Source: Psychromonas sp. L1A2
GTDB lineage: Bacteria; Pseudomonadota; Gammaproteobacteria; Enterobacterales; Psychromonadaceae
Length of the DNA: 64,000 bases
Direction of reading: 5' to 3'
Assembly: GCF_009828855.1 (NCBI RefSeq)
Contig: NZ_WUAG01000002.1
Coordinates: forward strand, 1,782,287-1,846,286
Positions 26,639 through 35,715 of the stretch are shown one piece after another (the first letter of the stretch is position 1; each line of letters begins with the position of its first letter). The position numbers and the translations under genes are program-made. The notes below the pieces were generated by a model. It saw nothing but the letters and a program-made list of their open reading frames with translations, had not been told where the DNA came from and made no database searches.

Positions 26639-27418
26639 ATGAGTATCATCAAACGTTTGTTGGTCGTGTTTCTTGGATGCACTATTTATACGATTGTTTA
26701 TGCAGATCAAGCTCAGCGGATAAGCAAAAAAGAAGCGAATGCCGCTTTGCAGCTTTTACAAACTGAAAATATCCATGTTATTCAAAAACTATGCAGTCCA
26801 TGTGGTGACGTGCTCCCTCAAAATGTTGTTATTGACCAGGCCGCAATACAAGATGCTAATTACAAAGGTTTATGGGAGTTGACGGTTAATGGTCAGGCTA
26901 TTGATTTAGCTTATTATTATGTCCCTGTAAAAGAACGTTGGAAAAATTTTGCAAGATCGGTAGATATTTATGTTGACGATATGCCTAAGTACTTAGATAA
27001 CATTTCTATACAAACGAAAGTGGAAGATAGTAAAGGTTGGTATATTAATAAAAAACAGAAAATGATTATTACTAAAGAAGTGGTTAGTGGATCATTAGTC
27101 GCTATATTAGGTAGGGGATCATATCAGCACCTGAGCGTGTTCTTTCAAGCAAGTGCGGAAAAAGGGTGTGAAGATGAATCTCTTCAGAAATCTCAGTCAG
27201 TGCCTATGTATGTTAATGATGATTTAGTTAAATTCACCCTTTTATGTAAAGGAGAAATAGTGGCCTTTTATGCAGATACAGAAGAAGGCAACGACTTTGT
27301 ACTTGATCAATTCATGAAGAACACTGTCGTTAAATTAAAACCTTATACAGGCGAAGAAAGTTTTGTATTTAGTACTAAAGGTTTTAAAGAATTATATGAG
27401 AAAGCGACTACTCAGTAG
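26639..27418 (+). CDS. exported protein of unknown function
   Basis: 259 residues from the ATG at 26639, which has AAGG upstream and begins directly with a signal peptide (MSIIKRLLVVFLGCTIYTIVYA, cut near residue 22). The mature part has cysteine pairs (CSPCGD) and no recognised domain. It is probably periplasmic. It stands alone between the XRE regulator and a GNAT gene; the 110 bp before it is made of short TTAATATAA-like repeats. Confidence 0.6.
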   Translation: MSIIKRLLVVFLGCTIYTIVYADQAQRISKKEANAALQLLQTENIHVIQKLCSPCGDVLPQNVVIDQAAIQDANYKGLWELTVNGQAIDLAYYYVPVKERWKNFARSVDIYVDDMPKYLDNISIQTKVEDSKGWYINKKQKMIITKEVVSGSLVAILGRGSYQHLSVFFQASAEKGCEDESLQKSQSVPMYVNDDLVKFTLLCKGEIVAFYADTEEGNDFVLDQFMKNTVVKLKPYTGEESFVFSTKGFKELYEKATTQ

Positions 27419-27480
27419 CGCTTAAATGCATTGTTATAAGAATAAAGTTATAGTTGAGATGATGTTATTAAGGGAACAGA

Positions 27481-27972
27481 ATGAGTCAAACGACTATCTA
27501 TTATTTAGAAATGAACCAAGCGGAACAACTTAATGAAAAACCAAAAGTTGAAGGGTTAAGTATTTCCGAGTCTATTATCAAAGAGTATCGTTTTAATCGT
27601 TTCTTATATTCTTTAGTCGGCGAGAAATGGCAGTGGTTGGACAAATTAAATGAGTCTGATGAATCTTGGAAAGCTTATGCTGAACGCGATAATTTACGTA
27701 CTTGGGTCACTTATTATAAAGGTGCTATTGCGGGTTATTTTGAGCTAGAAGTGAGTGACGAACAGGACGTTGAAATTAAGTATTTTGGATTAGCGCCTGC
27801 TTTTATTGGTAAAGGTTTTGGCGGCTATTTATTAACGTATGCGATTCAACAAGCTTGGACAGTGTGCAATGCTAAGCGACTTTGGGTGCATACCTGTAGT
27901 TTGGACCATCCTAGTGCACTCGCTAATTATCAAGCCAGAGGATTCGTGTTATATCATCAAGAAATAGAATAA
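27481..27972 (+). CDS. GNAT-family N-acetyltransferase
   Basis: 163 residues. The acetyl-CoA binding strand-loop-helix is visible in IKYFGLAPAFIGKGFGGYLLTYAIQQAW (IGKGFGG near 110-116), followed by WVHTCSLDHPSALANYQARGF, the usual GNAT C-terminal signature. Substrate unknown. AAGGGAACAG precedes the ATG. Confidence 0.85.
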   Translation: MSQTTIYYLEMNQAEQLNEKPKVEGLSISESIIKEYRFNRFLYSLVGEKWQWLDKLNESDESWKAYAERDNLRTWVTYYKGAIAGYFELEVSDEQDVEIKYFGLAPAFIGKGFGGYLLTYAIQQAWTVCNAKRLWVHTCSLDHPSALANYQARGFVLYHQEIE

Positions 27973-28117
27973 ATATGGATATTATTACCTTCTAGTAAAA
28001 CCTTAACGCCTATTACCTAACGTGTGTTAATAGTGTACTTTTAAAGTGATGATGAAAATAAGAATGAGCAGAAAATTATCACTTTACCGTCCTTAATTTA
28101 TTTTTTAGAGATGATCT

Positions 28118-28999
28118 ATGCCTGCTGGACTTTGTTTCTTAATTGCTACTTTTTTATGGGGTAGTTCCTTTGTTGCTTTGAAAGCGGCGATTGATATTTA
28201 TCCACCGTCTTTTGTTATCTTTTTACGAATGCTAATCACTCTTCTAATTTGTTTATGTTTATGGCGTTGGATAAAACGTTTTCAATATCAGCAAGGAGAT
28301 TGGAAATGGTTGTTGGTCATGTCGTTAGCTGAACCCTGTTTATATTTTTTATTTGAAGGTTATGCAATGCAATATACCTCGGCTTCACAGGCAGGTATTA
28401 TTGTCTCTTGTTTGCCGTTAATGGTCGCCTTGTTTGCATTTTTCTTGATTCAAGAAAAGCTGAGTAAACAGATCATTGTTGGTTTCAGCTTGTGTATTAC
28501 GGGAAGTGTATTACTAAGCGTCGTGTCTCCTAATACTGATCATGCTCCGAATCCTTTACTCGGAAATACGTTAGAATTTTTAGCCATGGTATGTGCTGCT
28601 TTCTATGTTGTTAGTATGAAACATTTATTGAATAGATACTCCGCTTTGTCATTAATCGCTTTACAAGGTTTTTCAGGTACCGTGTTTTTTGCCCCTTTTT
28701 TATTCTTTATTGAGTTACCACCACAACATGATATTAATGCGTTAATGAATATTGTTTATTTAGGTTCTGCGGTGACAATAGGTGCTTATGGGATGTATAA
28801 CTATGCACTTGCAAAAAGCTCAGTATTAACCGCCGCAGCTTATTCAAACTTAGTCCCTATTTTTGCTTTATTATTATCGGCATTATTACTAAATGAGATA
28901 TTAACGCTTTGGCAATGGGGAAGTATTTTTGTTGTTTTTACTGGTATCGTGGTCAGTAAACGCCATGCTAACGTTAGCCAAAACATACAAACTCAATAG
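28118..28999 (+). CDS. EamA/DMT superfamily transporter
   Basis: 293 residues with about ten hydrophobic segments in two EamA halves. The first starts with FLIATFLWGSSFVALKAA, typical for RhaT/YdcZ-like metabolite exporters, and the repeat boundary contains GNTLEFLAMVCAAFYVV. It is predicted to be an inner-membrane exporter of a small metabolite. It ends 19 bp before the acpH gene on the same strand, so the two may be co-transcribed. Confidence 0.85.
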   Translation: MPAGLCFLIATFLWGSSFVALKAAIDIYPPSFVIFLRMLITLLICLCLWRWIKRFQYQQGDWKWLLVMSLAEPCLYFLFEGYAMQYTSASQAGIIVSCLPLMVALFAFFLIQEKLSKQIIVGFSLCITGSVLLSVVSPNTDHAPNPLLGNTLEFLAMVCAAFYVVSMKHLLNRYSALSLIALQGFSGTVFFAPFLFFIELPPQHDINALMNIVYLGSAVTIGAYGMYNYALAKSSVLTAAAYSNLVPIFALLLSALLLNEILTLWQWGSIFVVFTGIVVSKRHANVSQNIQTQ

Positions 29000-29018
29000 C
29001 GATTAAGGTAAAGCCATT

Positions 29019-29618
29019 ATGAACTATCTTGCACATTTACATATCGCGGCTTCTACCAATACGAGTTTTAGTGGTAATTTTTTAGGAGATTTTGTTAAAG
29101 GCAATCCTGATGGTCAATTTCCTACTAATATAGTCCAAGGTATCCGTTTACATCGTTATGTCGATAGTTTTACGGATAAGCACCCACAAGTACTCGCTGC
29201 TAAATTACTATTTCCTAAAGTATTACGGCGTTACGCTCCCATTGCACTTGATATGTTCTGGGATCATTTCTTGGCTCGACATTGGACCACTTTTCATCAT
29301 TTAACTTTAGCTGAATTTTGCCAATTAGCAGAACAAAAGATTGTTAGTGAAACACAAGTAAAGGACGTTATTTTACCAGAACGTTTTGAACGTATTAATG
29401 GTTGGGTTTGGAAAGATAAGTGGCTCGAGTCCTATCAAAAGATAGAAAATATTGAATATGCTTTAAAACGTATGGCAACACGAAGCGAACGAATGGCACC
29501 TTTAGCTGAAACAGGAAAAGTATTGAGGGAAAATTATGCAGATCTGAGTGTCGTATTTTTTGCTTTATATGAGGATGTGCTAAAAGCAAGCCAAGAATTT
29601 ATAGAGGTTAAAAGGTAA
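29019..29618 (+). CDS. acpH: acyl carrier protein phosphodiesterase
   Basis: 199 residues with the AcpH/DUF479 signatures in order: MNYLAHLHIA at the start, FLGDFVKG (about 24-31), GIRLHRYVDSFTDKHP (about 43-58) and LDMFWDHFLARHW (about 78-90). The His/Asp clusters bind the metal of this HD-like hydrolase, which removes the 4'-phosphopantetheine prosthetic group from acyl carrier protein in the cytoplasm. Length is as usual for the family. A terminator follows at 29665. Confidence 0.88.
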   Translation: MNYLAHLHIAASTNTSFSGNFLGDFVKGNPDGQFPTNIVQGIRLHRYVDSFTDKHPQVLAAKLLFPKVLRRYAPIALDMFWDHFLARHWTTFHHLTLAEFCQLAEQKIVSETQVKDVILPERFERINGWVWKDKWLESYQKIENIEYALKRMATRSERMAPLAETGKVLRENYADLSVVFFALYEDVLKASQEFIEVKR

Positions 29619-29664
29619 GTGATTATTCACTTTTTTGGTTGTTTTTTAATTTTTTCGATACAAA

Positions 29665-29688
29665 AAAGGAGACTAAATTGTCTCCTTT
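29665..29688. terminator. terminator between convergent acpH and phosphoribosyltransferase genes
   Basis: AAAGGAGAC (29665-29673) and GTCTCCTTT (29680-29688) form a perfect 9-bp stem, flanked by A-rich and T-rich DNA. Confidence 0.8.
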
Positions 29689-29746
29689 ATAAAATCGTAT
29701 TATTAAGCTTAAGCTACTTTAAGCTTAATTAACTATAAGTAATTAT

Positions 29747-30316
29747 TTAGTCTTCTCTAGTAAACAAGTGTGCGATATTTTTTAAGTCGCTTTTACCTTC
29801 AGAAATTTCTTTAGGTGACAAACCTGATACTTCATGTGGGAATACTAACCATTCATCTGATTCATGAATATAGTAGTCTGGCACAATAGATACGGCTTTG
29901 TTCTTAGGCTTGTAATAAGGCGTTGCTATGCGTACGTCGCGTGGCATATTTAAGCGCATTACTTCATTTAGTTTTTCAGTTAACGCAACAACACTGCGGC
30001 CTGAGTCAAATACGTCATCTACAATTAACAAGCCATCATCGGCATTAGCATTTTCAATAATGTAATGTAAACCGTGTACTTTAATTGTTTTACTTTGTTT
30101 ACCGATGCCGTAATAAGAAGAAGTACGTACTGCGATATGATCTGTCTCTACTTTTTGATAGTCAAAGAATTCTTGAACTGCAATACCGATTGGAGCGCCG
30201 CCACGCCAAATACCAACAATAAACTGTGGGCGAAAACCACTATCGTAAACTTGTGCTGCAAGACGAAATGAGTCTTCAAGTAATTGTTGTGCAGTGATAA
30301 AGACTTTATCAGACAT
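29747..30316 (-). CDS. hypoxanthine-type phosphoribosyltransferase
   Basis: 189 residues from the ATG at 30316 (MSDKVFITAQQLLEDSF); the frame stays open upstream for 34 codons but those residues are not family-like. The PRPP-binding loop LLIVDDVFDSGRSV is intact, with IVGIWRGGAPIG upstream. Members salvage purine bases using PRPP in the cytoplasm. The sequence differs from canonical Hpt and Gpt, so the exact base preference is uncertain. Confidence 0.82.
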   Translation of the reverse strand: MSDKVFITAQQLLEDSFRLAAQVYDSGFRPQFIVGIWRGGAPIGIAVQEFFDYQKVETDHIAVRTSSYYGIGKQSKTIKVHGLHYIIENANADDGLLIVDDVFDSGRSVVALTEKLNEVMRLNMPRDVRIATPYYKPKNKAVSIVPDYYIHESDEWLVFPHEVSGLSPKEISEGKSDLKNIAHLFTRED

Positions 30317-30511
30317 ATCATTTTCCTCTGGAATTAATTTAGTCGCGCAGTTTAAACTAAAAAAGACCTCTCTGCACAATTTGCATGCTAAAAATCCTAT
30401 AAAATAATGGCTACGCAAGGTAAGTTATAGATTTTAAACACGTTACTATTATTCATTATGACATCTAATGATGTTGCTTTTATTGATCTTAGTATTGGTA
30501 AGTCTTTATTT

Positions 30512-30897
30512 ATACCGATTACATTCAATAAGTGATCTAAATTTTACGTAGGAATAATGACTTAGTTTAAGGTGTAAATTGAGGCCTTTTGAAGATTAAT
30601 ACCAAAATAATTAATAAGGTGAACATTCTTGCTGGTTAAAATTACCCCTAACAGCGTTGTGAGTTTTGAAGTGAGAACAACTATCTCCTACAACTCACGC
30701 CTTATTAGTGTTAATTTTTCCTGTGCAATCTCTGATCACTTATTTAATTCCATTGGTATAACTTCGTTAATCGTCTGTTGGAGGATTAACTAAAAGAGGT
30801 TAATTCTTTAATAGCTGCTTCCTTTACGAAATTTACAACGAAGAAATAAGTGACTTTAACCAGCGAAATAGATCAATTAATTAGTGTGATTGGTATT
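30512..30897. mobile_element. MITE (ATACCGATTAC family) interrupted by a second MITE
   Basis: Left end ATACCGATTACATTCAATAA and right end (reversed) ATACCAATCACACTAATTAA are inverted copies, each continuing to GATCTA. Internal blocks AAGGTGTAAATTGA (30569-30582) and TTTACGAAATTTACAACGA (30823-30841) are identical to blocks in the intact element at 36631-36792, in opposite orientation. There the blocks are 17 bp apart; here about 240 bp, because of the insertion at 30599-30759. No gene inside. Confidence 0.8.
30599..30759. mobile_element. MITE inserted inside the MITE at 30512-30897
   Basis: 161 bp whose ends are inverted: ATACCAAAATAATTAATAAG at the left and, reversed, ATACCAATGGAATTAAATAA at the right, both followed by GTGA-type sequence. 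It accounts for most of the extra length in the outer element. An inner GTTGTGAG/CTACAACTCAC pair could fold further. Confidence 0.7.
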
Positions 30898-30928
30898 AAT
30901 AATCTATTTTTTAAAAAGAGGAAATAAA

Positions 30929-31384
30929 ATGCAACGAATAATGAAATATCCACCATTGGTAACCCTTTCATTTATGATCATGATGTATTTGATGAGTATC
31001 TTGGCTCCTTTATTTAATGTTAACTCATTTAGCTTTGATTGGTTATCAACCACTTCATTGTTTGTATCTGTGTTAGTTATTATCAGTAGTGGATGGAAAT
31101 TTAAGAAAGCAAATACAACGGTAGACCCTACTACTCCTGAAAAAACGACTCATTTAGTGACTTCTGGAATCTATCGTTATTCTAGAAACCCTATGTATTT
31201 AGGCTTATTGGGCTTTTTAATAGCTGAAGCTTTCTTGTTGAGTAATTTATTATGTTTAGTCTTATTGCCCATCTATATTCATACGATGAATAAATATTTT
31301 ATTAGACCGGAGGAAGCTGCTTTGTTGATCCTTTTTGAGAATTCATTTATTACATATAAACAAAAAGTTAGACGTTGGCTTTAG
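30929..31384 (+). CDS. isoprenylcysteine carboxyl methyltransferase-like membrane protein
   Basis: 151 residues from the ATG at 30929, with AAGAGGAA at ideal spacing; the longer frame starts inside the MITE. Four to five hydrophobic segments and the motif GIYRYSRNPMYLGLLGF (RNPMY) identify the ICMT/PEMT-like superfamily of small membrane methyltransferases, which use SAM to modify lipids or prenylated substrates. The bacterial substrate is unknown. The MITE ends 31 bp before the start codon, so it probably contributes to or displaces the promoter. Confidence 0.78.
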   Translation: MQRIMKYPPLVTLSFMIMMYLMSILAPLFNVNSFSFDWLSTTSLFVSVLVIISSGWKFKKANTTVDPTTPEKTTHLVTSGIYRYSRNPMYLGLLGFLIAEAFLLSNLLCLVLLPIYIHTMNKYFIRPEEAALLILFENSFITYKQKVRRWL

Positions 31385-31402
31385 AGATTAGGATGTAAAA
31401 GT

Positions 31403-31462
31403 AGCAGATAAAACGGGGAAGAAAATAGATTTTATCTGCTTACTAGATTTTATCTGCTTACT
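31403..31462. terminator. terminator with a duplicated arm between convergent genes
   Basis: AGCAGATAAAA (31403-31413) can pair with TTTTATCTGCT at 31430-31440 or with the second copy at 31448-31458. The right arm lies in an 18-bp tandem duplication (31427-31444 and 31445-31462). Confidence 0.5.
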
Positions 31463-31483
31463 AGTGGAGTTAGTGGTTAATGG

Positions 31484-32473
31484 CTATTCACTAACTTGAT
31501 TGATGCTGCTGTTATCTTCTAATAGCTCTCGTAAATTATCAAGCGTTGTTTGTGCAATACTGGTTAATGCTTCTTTTGTTAAGAAAGCTTGATGACCTGT
31601 GAAGATCACATTATGACAAGCAGATAAACGGCGGAAAATATCATCGGTTATGATCTCACTCGAGTGGTCATTAAAGAATAAATGCTCTTCTTCTTCATAT
31701 ACATCTAAACCTAGGCCACCAATACGACCTGACTTTAATGCTTCAATGGCATCATGCGCATTCAATAAACCACCACGACTAGTATTAATAATAGTCACGC
31801 CATCTTTCATTAATGCAAATGTATCTTTGTTTAATAAATGTTTATTGTCACTGGTGAGTGGGCAGTGCAAACTGATCATGTCGCTGTTTTCAAATAAAGT
31901 TTCTAAGCTAACGTATTCCGCACCTAGCGCTTTAGCTTTATCAGATGGGTAAGGGTCGGAAGCTAATATCTTACAGCCAAAGCCTTTAAAGATGGTCATT
32001 GTTGCTAGGCCAATTTTACCCGTACCAATAATACCAACTGTTTTACCATGTAGGTTAAAGCCCACTAAGCCTTCTAGTGAGAAGTTTGCATCACGAGTAC
32101 GTTGATATGCTTTGTGTGTTCGTCTGTTAAGTGTCATTAATAATGCAATGGCATGTTCTGCAACGGCTTCTGGTGAGTAAGCGGGAACACGAACAATCGT
32201 CATACCGAGTGATTTTGCACAAAATAAGTCAATATTATTAAAACCAGCACAACGCATGGCAATATATTTAATACCTAACTCGTGAAGTTGATTTAAAACA
32301 GGCGCACTTAAATCATCGTTTACAAACGCACATATAGCATCATAACCTGTAGCCAATGCTGCGGTGTGTGAATTAAGTTGAGTATCAAAAAAGTTAATGC
32401 TGATAGGGTCTGAAATCAATGGTTTAAAATGCTGAATATCATAACTACGGGAACTGAACATTGCGACTTTCAT
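31484..32473 (-). CDS. ldhA: D-lactate dehydrogenase, fermentative
   Basis: 329 residues, the usual LdhA length. The NAD-binding loop GIIGTGKIG (147-155), INTSRGGLL with the substrate-binding Arg, the DVYEEEEHLFFNDHS segment typical of LdhA rather than other 2-hydroxyacid dehydrogenases, and the catalytic-His region FTGHQAFLTKEAL are all present. It reduces pyruvate to D-lactate with NADH under fermentation. It is divergent from the scsB-like gene. Confidence 0.92.
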   Translation of the reverse strand: MKVAMFSSRSYDIQHFKPLISDPISINFFDTQLNSHTAALATGYDAICAFVNDDLSAPVLNQLHELGIKYIAMRCAGFNNIDLFCAKSLGMTIVRVPAYSPEAVAEHAIALLMTLNRRTHKAYQRTRDANFSLEGLVGFNLHGKTVGIIGTGKIGLATMTIFKGFGCKILASDPYPSDKAKALGAEYVSLETLFENSDMISLHCPLTSDNKHLLNKDTFALMKDGVTIINTSRGGLLNAHDAIEALKSGRIGGLGLDVYEEEEHLFFNDHSSEIITDDIFRRLSACHNVIFTGHQAFLTKEALTSIAQTTLDNLRELLEDNSSINQVSE

Positions 32474-32806
32474 AAAGGTAACTCCGTGTTGAAAAGTAAT
32501 GTTGTAACAAAATAATCGTACTTTTAATCAATAACAGCAATACAGTAATATCTATTGTTGTTTTATATTTTACAATTGTACACCTTATACGTCGTAACTT
32601 AAGCAAAGGGATTACTTTGTTGTTATATAAATAAACATATAAATAACGATATAAATTCTTTCATTAATTATTGCATTTAAAGTGCAATAAATTCAGGTTA
32701 TTGACGGTCAACTGTGGGTGATCGTGGCGAACTTTTTAATTTTTATTCGGTCACAGACTGTATTTATGCTACAAACTATTTCATTTGGTATTTTCTCGGA
32801 GTTTTC
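32474..32806. other. divergent promoter region of ldhA and scsB-like gene
   Basis: 333 bp, AT-rich. ATTGCA (32670-32675) and TGCAAT (32683-32688) form an inverted repeat that could be an operator. No other feature was recognised. Confidence 0.4.
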
Positions 32807-34915
32807 ATGCCCTTTTTAAAGCATTTTTTTTCATCGTTACTGTTCATTGTCAGTCTTTCCAGTAGTGCATTTGCACAAGCGCCAGAAACAGGATGGATCA
32901 CTAATTTTAACCACCTACCTGTTAAAGTTAATTTGCAGCTAACAGGGCAAGTTCAAGAAAGTACTGTGAATGGTATTTTGAATGTTGATTTAGCGAAAGA
33001 TTGGAAAACATATTGGCGATCTCCAGGTGAAGGTGGGGTTGCTCCTACATTTGAGTGGACTGATCAATCATATAATATTGATGCGGTTGATTGGTCTTGG
33101 CCAACCCCTAAACGTTATCCTGTATTAGGCGTTGAAACAGTTGGTTATAAAGATCAAATTCATTTCCCCATTCAGTTACAACTGAAAGATCCTCAACAAG
33201 TCAGTCGATTAAAAGGTACGTTAACGCTAGCGTCATGTACCACGATTTGTGTGTTAACTGATTACGAAATTGATTTAAGTTTTGATCCTAATGGCCTCAG
33301 TATTAATGAAGATGTTGCTTTTGCTTATGCGCAAGCCGCCAGTAGTGTACCGATTTTAGTTGATCAAAGTGCCATCAAAGCACAAAAGAATAATGCCAAT
33401 ATTACAAATATTATCAGTTCATGGGACCAATTTAATCAAGAAGTATCAGTACAACTATCACATCAAATAGGCTGGGAAACTCCTGACGTATTCATTGATA
33501 GTAATGATCCTGAATTAGAGAATGTCTTCTTTTCTAAACCTATTCTCTCCGTGTCAGGAAAACAAGTTACAGCGACGTTTAATGCAAGCAGTTGGGGTGG
33601 TGAAGTTGATTTAAGTAATGCCAATGTCAACATTACAGTGGTTGATGCTGATATTGCTGTAGAAGTTGCCACTACTTTAGGCAATCAGACCATTTCAACA
33701 GTTGGCGAGTCTATTTGGTCTATTTTCTTGGTGGCATTAATAGGTGGTTTAATTTTAAATATCATGCCTTGTGTATTACCAGTATTAGGCATGAAATTGA
33801 GCTCAGTATTAGGTGTCGATGGCAGTCAACGTTCACAAGTACGTAAACAGTTTTTAGCTTCTAGTGCTGGTATTATTAGTTCGTTCTGGTTACTGGCTCT
33901 GTTTTTATTAATACTCAAGTTGTCAGGTGAAGCGTTAGGCTGGGGGATTCAGTTCCAAAGTCCTTACTTCATTACTTTCATGATTATTGTCACCGCAATA
34001 TTCACCGCGAATATGCTTGGTTTATTTGAAATTCAGTTACCTTCTTCAATGCAGACATGGCTAGCAACAAAAGGAGGGCATTCTTATCTAGGCCATTATT
34101 TACAAGGTATGTTTGCAACGTTATTAGCAACACCTTGTAGCGCACCTTTCTTGGGAACCGCTGTTGCATTTGCATTAGGTGCATCGGCATGGCAATTATT
34201 TGCTGTCTTCACTGCATTAGGTTTAGGGATGGCATTGCCTTGGTTACTCATTGCCTTGTTCCCAAGTATTGCCTTGTTAATGCCTAAACCAGGCAAGTGG
34301 ATGGGGACTATTAAGTTAGTGTTTGGATTACTTATTTTAGCAACGTGTCTATGGTTAGTGAGTTTGTTAAGTAGTTTTATCGGACTGCTTTATACCATTT
34401 TAGTTGCTGCGCTTATTTTAATTATATTTGCCGCTTTAATCCTGAAAAAGCATGGTAAACGTTTATTCTTTATCGCTTTTGGTATATTTATGATCGTGGC
34501 AGCTATTGTTTTGATTGTAGGTAGTTTAACGGCTAAGCATTGGGCCAACCCATTACAAGATGAGATCACTTGGGTACCATTAAATGCACAATTAATAGAA
34601 CAAGAAGTGAATAAAGGCAATGTTGTATTTGTAGATGTGACTGCAAAATGGTGTGTCACTTGTAAGGCCAATAAAATTGGTGTGTTATTGCAAAATCCTG
34701 TTTACAGTGCATTACAAGAAGATGGTGTTATAGCGATGAGTGGTGATTGGACAGTACGTTCTGACTCGGTGACTGCCTATTTACAATCATTTGGACGTTA
34801 TGGTGTTCCTTTTAATATTGTTTATGGCCCAGCGGCACCTAATGGTATTGAGTTATCTACTATTTTAAATAGTGATGATGTTATCGATGCATTAAAACAA
34901 GCAAAAGGGCAATAA
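32807..34915 (+). CDS. scsB: ScsB/DsbD-like thiol:disulfide interchange protein
   Basis: 702 residues from the ATG at 32807 (CGGAG upstream, signal peptide MPFLKHFFSSLLFIVSLSSSAFA); an earlier frame start is unlikely. The periplasmic N-terminal domain carries CTTIC, the central part is a DsbD/CcdA-type eight-helix membrane domain with redox cysteines in IMPCVLPVLGMK and TPCSAPFLG, and the C-terminal thioredoxin domain has AKWCVTCKAN. Such proteins move electrons from cytoplasmic thioredoxin to periplasmic partners; ScsB is linked to copper and oxidative stress tolerance. The next gene, a ScsD-like protein, follows after one base. Confidence 0.85.
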   Translation: MPFLKHFFSSLLFIVSLSSSAFAQAPETGWITNFNHLPVKVNLQLTGQVQESTVNGILNVDLAKDWKTYWRSPGEGGVAPTFEWTDQSYNIDAVDWSWPTPKRYPVLGVETVGYKDQIHFPIQLQLKDPQQVSRLKGTLTLASCTTICVLTDYEIDLSFDPNGLSINEDVAFAYAQAASSVPILVDQSAIKAQKNNANITNIISSWDQFNQEVSVQLSHQIGWETPDVFIDSNDPELENVFFSKPILSVSGKQVTATFNASSWGGEVDLSNANVNITVVDADIAVEVATTLGNQTISTVGESIWSIFLVALIGGLILNIMPCVLPVLGMKLSSVLGVDGSQRSQVRKQFLASSAGIISSFWLLALFLLILKLSGEALGWGIQFQSPYFITFMIIVTAIFTANMLGLFEIQLPSSMQTWLATKGGHSYLGHYLQGMFATLLATPCSAPFLGTAVAFALGASAWQLFAVFTALGLGMALPWLLIALFPSIALLMPKPGKWMGTIKLVFGLLILATCLWLVSLLSSFIGLLYTILVAALILIIFAALILKKHGKRLFFIAFGIFMIVAAIVLIVGSLTAKHWANPLQDEITWVPLNAQLIEQEVNKGNVVFVDVTAKWCVTCKANKIGVLLQNPVYSALQEDGVIAMSGDWTVRSDSVTAYLQSFGRYGVPFNIVYGPAAPNGIELSTILNSDDVIDALKQAKGQ

Positions 34916-34916
34916 A

Positions 34917-35444
34917 ATGATTGAACCAAACCTTCAAGAGTCGAAAGTAAAAAAAAGCTGGGGTTCACGACTAAGATCGCTGGCTGTTTATGTGCTATTA
35001 GCATTGGCATTAGGTTGGGGTGTTGATATATGGCGAGCTCAATCGATTGCATCTGGTAAAGCACCTGAATTAGTGACAACTAGTGTACAAGGCAACAAAG
35101 TTGATTTGATCGCAATGAGCCAAGATAAGCCTGTTTTGGTTTATTTCTGGGCCACATGGTGCAGTATTTGTAGCACCGTTTCCCCCTCTGTTGATTTTGT
35201 AAGTGGTCAGATGCAAGTGGTTACTGTTGCTCTGAACTCTGGTGAAAATAAGCGCATTCAACAATACCTAGGTGCTAAAAATTATGACTTTACTGTGGTC
35301 AATGATCCCAAAGGGGAGATAGGTCGTGAATGGGGAATTAGTTTAACGCCGACCATTATTGTGATTAGTAAAGGTGAAGTGACTTCTGTTACAACTGGTT
35401 TCACTAGTCCATTTGGTATGTGGGTAAGAATGTTGTTAAGCTAA
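34917..35444 (+). CDS. scsD: ScsD-like membrane-anchored thioredoxin
   Basis: 175 residues: one membrane anchor (about 23-41), then a TlpA/thioredoxin fold with WATWCSIC as redox site and the cis-proline loop SLTPTIIVI. ScsD-like proteins are periplasmic thiol reductases or oxidases that work with ScsB. The gene begins one base after the scsB-like stop, so translation is coupled. The scsA and scsC genes of the enterobacterial operon are not present here. Confidence 0.82.
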   Translation: MIEPNLQESKVKKSWGSRLRSLAVYVLLALALGWGVDIWRAQSIASGKAPELVTTSVQGNKVDLIAMSQDKPVLVYFWATWCSICSTVSPSVDFVSGQMQVVTVALNSGENKRIQQYLGAKNYDFTVVNDPKGEIGREWGISLTPTIIVISKGEVTSVTTGFTSPFGMWVRMLLS

Positions 35445-35479
35445 ATTAAATGAGGTTTATTCGTTCAAAGTCATTATGT

Positions 35480-35650
35480 ATACCGATTACCAATCAAGAT
35501 ACATTATCCAGTCGTTAACTTGGACATCAATACAAGGCGTAACATAATGATAATGGCTAGTCCTTATCGAGTGTTGCAACGCAGTATTGGTTTTCGAGTT
35601 GGCGACCTGCAAGACTTGCTGATTTTTGCATCTTTAATGGTAATGGGTAT
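35480..35650. mobile_element. 171-bp MITE-like element related to the one at 7800-8073
   Basis: Left end ATACCGATTACCAATCAAGA and reversed right end ATACCCATTACCATTAAAGA are inverted copies. The next bases (GT-GTTAACTTGGAC, then AAGGCGTAACATAATGA) match the right part of the 7800-8073 element, showing common origin with about 100 bp missing. TGTA lies directly outside both ends if the repeat begins at TACC, a possible 4-bp target duplication. A 38-codon frame inside (35545-35661) is probably accidental. Confidence 0.65.
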
Positions 35651-35715
35651 GTATAGTCGTTAATCTAAGTAATGATTTAAAAGGGATTAAGAGTAATCCC
35701 TTTTAAATTTTCTAG

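Larger units (their letters stand above)
30317..30928. other. intergenic region filled by nested MITEs
   Basis: 612 bp between the divergent phosphoribosyltransferase and methyltransferase genes. Most of it (30512-30897) is a transposable element with another one inserted. The left 190 bp hold the phosphoribosyltransferase promoter; nothing else was recognised. Confidence 0.6.

Noticed and set aside
35545..35661. 38-codon plus-strand frame (MIMASPYRVLQ...)
   Set aside because: Inside a MITE and running over its end; no ribosome-binding site. Could only be rescued by conservation or ribosome profiling.
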